Shown: in pieces, positions 6,128-7,824 of the stretch
Position numbering within the stretch: position 1 is the first letter of the stretch
Layout: each line of letters opens with the position of its first letter
NCBI GenBank assembly: GCA_002408345.1
Contig: DHRX01000062.1
Coordinates: 26,998 to 34,821, forward strand
Reading direction: 5' to 3'
Source: Firmicutes bacterium UBA5301
Lineage (GTDB): Bacteria > Bacillota > UBA5301
Length of the DNA: 7,824 nt
The notes under the pieces: generated by a model
Told to the model about the DNA's origin: nothing
The model's input: only the letters and a program-made list of their open reading frames with translations
The model's database searches: none
Made by a program: the position numbers and the translations under genes

Positions 6128-7306
6128 GTGAGTGAAGAACGCAACTACTATTTTGTTAAAGATGGTAGGCCAGTAGAAGATTCACCTTATGTTAGGCAAC
6201 AAATTGTAGCTTTAATGAAAGAGCGTAACGAAACAGGACTAGTTTTAGTAGGTTACGAAGAACAAGCTACATCAGTTGGTGTTCCGGTGGATGCTTTACA
6301 AGCAGTAGAACTTTTTGTTTCTGCGGGTTTTGATGTTGGTCAGGCCGGTGCTTGCACTCTACCTCAACTATCTTTTATGGCTAAAAATCTCGGAGCTTCT
6401 GCTTGCTATGTAGATGATTCCGTTTGCTACTTAGATAAGGGTGGTGGATATCTAGATGGCAAGATGGAATTAAAACGAATTGAAAAAAAACCTAGGGGTA
6501 AATTAATGCGTTTTGAGATACAAAGAGAATATATTAGACATCTTCGTAAAGAGATTGCAACAGATAGACTCCATAATATAGCTTTAGCAGTAGGTGGCTT
6601 AAATCCCAAATTGTTAAGTCTTCTTGCACAGATTATACCACTAAAGGGCCTTTGGCGAGTACGCTCAGAAGCCTCACCATCATTAAGCCAAGTGGCAGAA
6701 TCAGTTGTAAGATCTAGAGCTGATGTCGGTATAAAACTTAATTCAGCAGGAACAAAAGTTGAGTTTGTTGACGAAAATGGAACAACAGTTACAACTGAAG
6801 AAGCTTCAGCTTTAATAGTTCGCTATCTCAAAGAACAAGGAAGTTTAAACGGCAAAGTAGCCAGAAGATGGAATGTATCACGCTTCTTTGATCGGGTGAT
6901 GGAGAAAACAGGAATTACAATAGAAGAAAACGCCGACTTTTCAGTCGGCGACGAGATTGTTTTTCAACCCCACTTAAATATCGGGGATGGATTGTGGTTA
7001 GGTCTTATAATCTGCGAAATTGTTGCAGTAGGGGAGAGACCTCTATCAGAGCTAATAAAAGAAATGCATAAAGTAGTACCAAAAAGAGAAAGTAAGCAAC
7101 TTAAAGCTAGTGAAGGACAGTTAGATAGATTCTTACGCAAGTTAACGGGGAAAGCCTTATTAGCTAGAGATAGAGGAGAATTGCAAATAGATGGAGATAT
7201 TATCTCTTGGCTAAAAAATAGCCAATATAAGTACGACGTTTTTTTAGATGGTGATCGTTCTAGACTGCACTTTTGGTTAGAACAGTTTCCCCAAGATACT
7301 TTGTAA
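6128..7306 (+). CDS. Degenerate alpha-D-phosphohexomutase-like protein (pseudoenzyme)
   Basis: This 392-aa protein can be lined up with bacterial phosphoglucomutase/phosphomannomutase, which is normally about 450 aa or longer. Domain I similarity spans about residues 37-101, domain II ends at ADVGIKLNSAGTKVEFVDENG (198-218), domain III has GDGLWLGLIICEIVAVGERP (286-305), and domain IV ends at VFLDGDRSRLHFWLE (371-385). All four active-site loops are lost. The phosphoserine loop TASHNP reads DDSVCY (96-101; only Ser98 kept). The metal loop DGDGDR reads NSAGTK (205-210). The sugar loop GEESGH has no clear counterpart near 269-279. The phosphate loop RPSGTEP reads FLDGDRS (372-378). Mutase activity is therefore not expected; a structural, binding or regulatory role is inferred. 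It starts at GTG, coupled to the CotS-like gene, and its 3' end overlaps the opposing gene by 47 bp. Confidence 0.7.
   Translation: MSEERNYYFVKDGRPVEDSPYVRQQIVALMKERNETGLVLVGYEEQATSVGVPVDALQAVELFVSAGFDVGQAGACTLPQLSFMAKNLGASACYVDDSVCYLDKGGGYLDGKMELKRIEKKPRGKLMRFEIQREYIRHLRKEIATDRLHNIALAVGGLNPKLLSLLAQIIPLKGLWRVRSEASPSLSQVAESVVRSRADVGIKLNSAGTKVEFVDENGTTVTTEEASALIVRYLKEQGSLNGKVARRWNVSRFFDRVMEKTGITIEENADFSVGDEIVFQPHLNIGDGLWLGLIICEIVAVGERPLSELIKEMHKVVPKRESKQLKASEGQLDRFLRKLTGKALLARDRGELQIDGDIISWLKNSQYKYDVFLDGDRSRLHFWLEQFPQDTL
6931..6950 (+). repeat. Perfect GC-rich hairpin inside the mutase-like gene
   Basis: CGCCGACT (6931-6938) and AGTCGGCG (6943-6950) form a perfect 8-bp stem with a TTTC loop, notable in AT-rich surroundings. 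It is coding (residues about 269-274). A short T run comes only several bases later, so it is a weak terminator candidate. Confidence 0.6.
7207..7225. repeat. Short hairpin near the 3' ends of the convergent genes
   Basis: TTGGCTA and TAGCCAA form a perfect 7-bp stem around an A5 loop. It lies about 35 bp beyond the stop of the minus-strand gene, but no U-tract follows on that strand, so a terminator role is only possible. Confidence 0.25.
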
Positions 7307-7824
7307 TGAGAAATTGCACCAGACGGTTAAGCTCTTTAGGAGCTTCCGTTCTGGATACATAATAATTGATAAAGATGTGCTTGTCAGGGCGTGTACGAGG
7401 GACTGGGAATGTTTTAAGTAGGTGGTTAAAGATCATTTTACCACTTACTTTTTGCTGCCATAGTTCAGGCTTGGTTGATAGCAACTCGAGGCGGAGAAAA
7501 TACTCATCAGGATCAGGCAAACCTTGATTACGACAAAAGATTAAAATGTTTTGATATAGTTTTTCTGGTTCCAAATGCGGTGAGTCTTTATACTCAAGTT
7601 GCATAGCTTGACCATATTTTTGTCCTAAGTCCCAAGCAAGCCAGTTATAAGCTGCTGCTGGTAGGTAGGCTTTAAATATATTGCCGATGCTTTCTCTACA
7701 TTCTTCGACACTCCGCCACCCTTTAGGTAATTTATTACGCCAAAATAGCAAAGCTATTTCATACCAACCTTCAGGTTCTAATAAGTAATTTTCTAAAGTA
7801 TAACGTTCAGTGCGATAGATATGA
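7260..7824 (-). CDS. C-terminal part of an unidentified protein, possibly OLD/DUF4435-like (5' end outside window)
   Basis: The frame is open from the right edge to TAG at 7260-7262, giving 187 complete codons. A TTG at 7751 could be read as a start, but 24 further codons upstream stay open and look conserved, so the gene almost certainly begins outside the window. The first visible residues, ERYTLENYLLEPEGW, resemble the R-x-x-x-ENYLL-x-x-x segment seen near the end of TOPRIM-like regions in OLD-type or DUF4435-containing AAA ATPases. SGKMIFNHLLKTF further on resembles a GK-x-hh-x-x-hh segment common after it. No signal peptide, membrane helix or complete catalytic motif is visible. It converges on the mutase-like gene, overlapping it by 47 bp. 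I do not recognise it firmly; if the OLD resemblance is real, a nuclease or defence role is possible. Confidence 0.6.
   Translation of the reverse strand, partial: HIYRTERYTLENYLLEPEGWYEIALLFWRNKLPKGWRSVEECRESIGNIFKAYLPAAAYNWLAWDLGQKYGQAMQLEYKDSPHLEPEKLYQNILIFCRNQGLPDPDEYFLRLELLSTKPELWQQKVSGKMIFNHLLKTFPVPRTRPDKHIFINYYVSRTEAPKELNRLVQFLITKYLGETVLTKSAV
7319..7354 (+). repeat. Imperfect hairpin downstream of the mutase-like gene
   Basis: CCAGA-CGG-TT-AAGCTC pairs with GAGCTT-CCG-T-TCTGG around a 5-nt loop (14 pairs with two bulges), starting 12 bp after the TAA of the + strand gene. No T-tract follows. It could slow or stabilise the + transcript end, but it also codes for the opposing protein. 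Confidence 0.3.

Noticed and set aside
5947..6144. Minus-strand open frame rich in Phe and Leu, resembling a small membrane protein
   Set aside because: It is the antisense of the Glu/Lys-rich tail of the CotS-like gene, which automatically yields Phe/Leu runs; no ribosome site supports it.
6427..6609. Minus-strand open frame of 60 codons
   Set aside because: It is fully inside the mutase-like gene, with no ribosome site or family resemblance; a shadow frame.
7704..7710. TTCGACA, a reverse-strand Spo0A-box core
   Set aside because: It is within the coding sequence of the minus-strand gene with no promoter nearby; one 7-mer is weak evidence.

Overview
The window looks like a chromosomal segment of an AT-rich, endospore-forming member of the Firmicutes, probably class Clostridia. 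The evidence is strong AGGAGG-type ribosome binding sites, the gene order priA-def-fmt-(YugP-type metallopeptidase)-rsmB, which is a familiar Firmicutes housekeeping cluster, and sporulation-flavoured genes next to it (a Spo0A-family regulator and a CotS-like protein). Genus cannot be read from the sequence.

Region 1 (1-4056, + strand) is the housekeeping operon. It holds the 3' end of priA (replication restart helicase), def (peptide deformylase), fmt (Met-tRNA formyltransferase), a membrane zinc metallopeptidase of the YugP family, and rsmB (16S rRNA C967 methyltransferase). Spacings are 18-27 bp, with an 8-bp overlap before rsmB, so this is probably one transcript. def and fmt act at the two ends of formyl-methionine metabolism.

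Region 2 (4057-4897) holds a 251-aa response regulator with a receiver domain and a Spo0A-type DNA-binding domain. It starts at TTG and ends in a strong intrinsic terminator that closes the upstream transcript. It is not next to spoIVB, and its recognition helix differs from canonical Spo0A at positions that are normally conserved, so it looks like a divergent paralogue.

Region 3 (4898-7306) is the most interesting part. A short intergenic region carries a 10-bp inverted repeat and a possible mother-cell (SigE/SigK-like) promoter. Two tightly coupled genes follow. The first resembles the CotS/YutH spore-coat kinase-like family, but lacks the catalytic Asp residues and has a long acidic tail. 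The second can be aligned through its length with alpha-D-phosphohexomutases, but all four signature active-site loops are degenerate. Together they look like a two-pseudoenzyme cassette, possibly structural or regulatory in the spore envelope.

Region 4 (7260-7824, - strand) is the C-terminal part of a gene that enters from the right edge. It overlaps the end of the pseudo-mutase gene by 47 bp in convergent orientation. Its first visible residues resemble the end of a TOPRIM/DUF4435-like domain found in OLD-like ATPases, but this is tentative. No RNA genes, insertion sequences or CRISPR arrays were seen, and no gene-free stretch exceeds about 120 bp.
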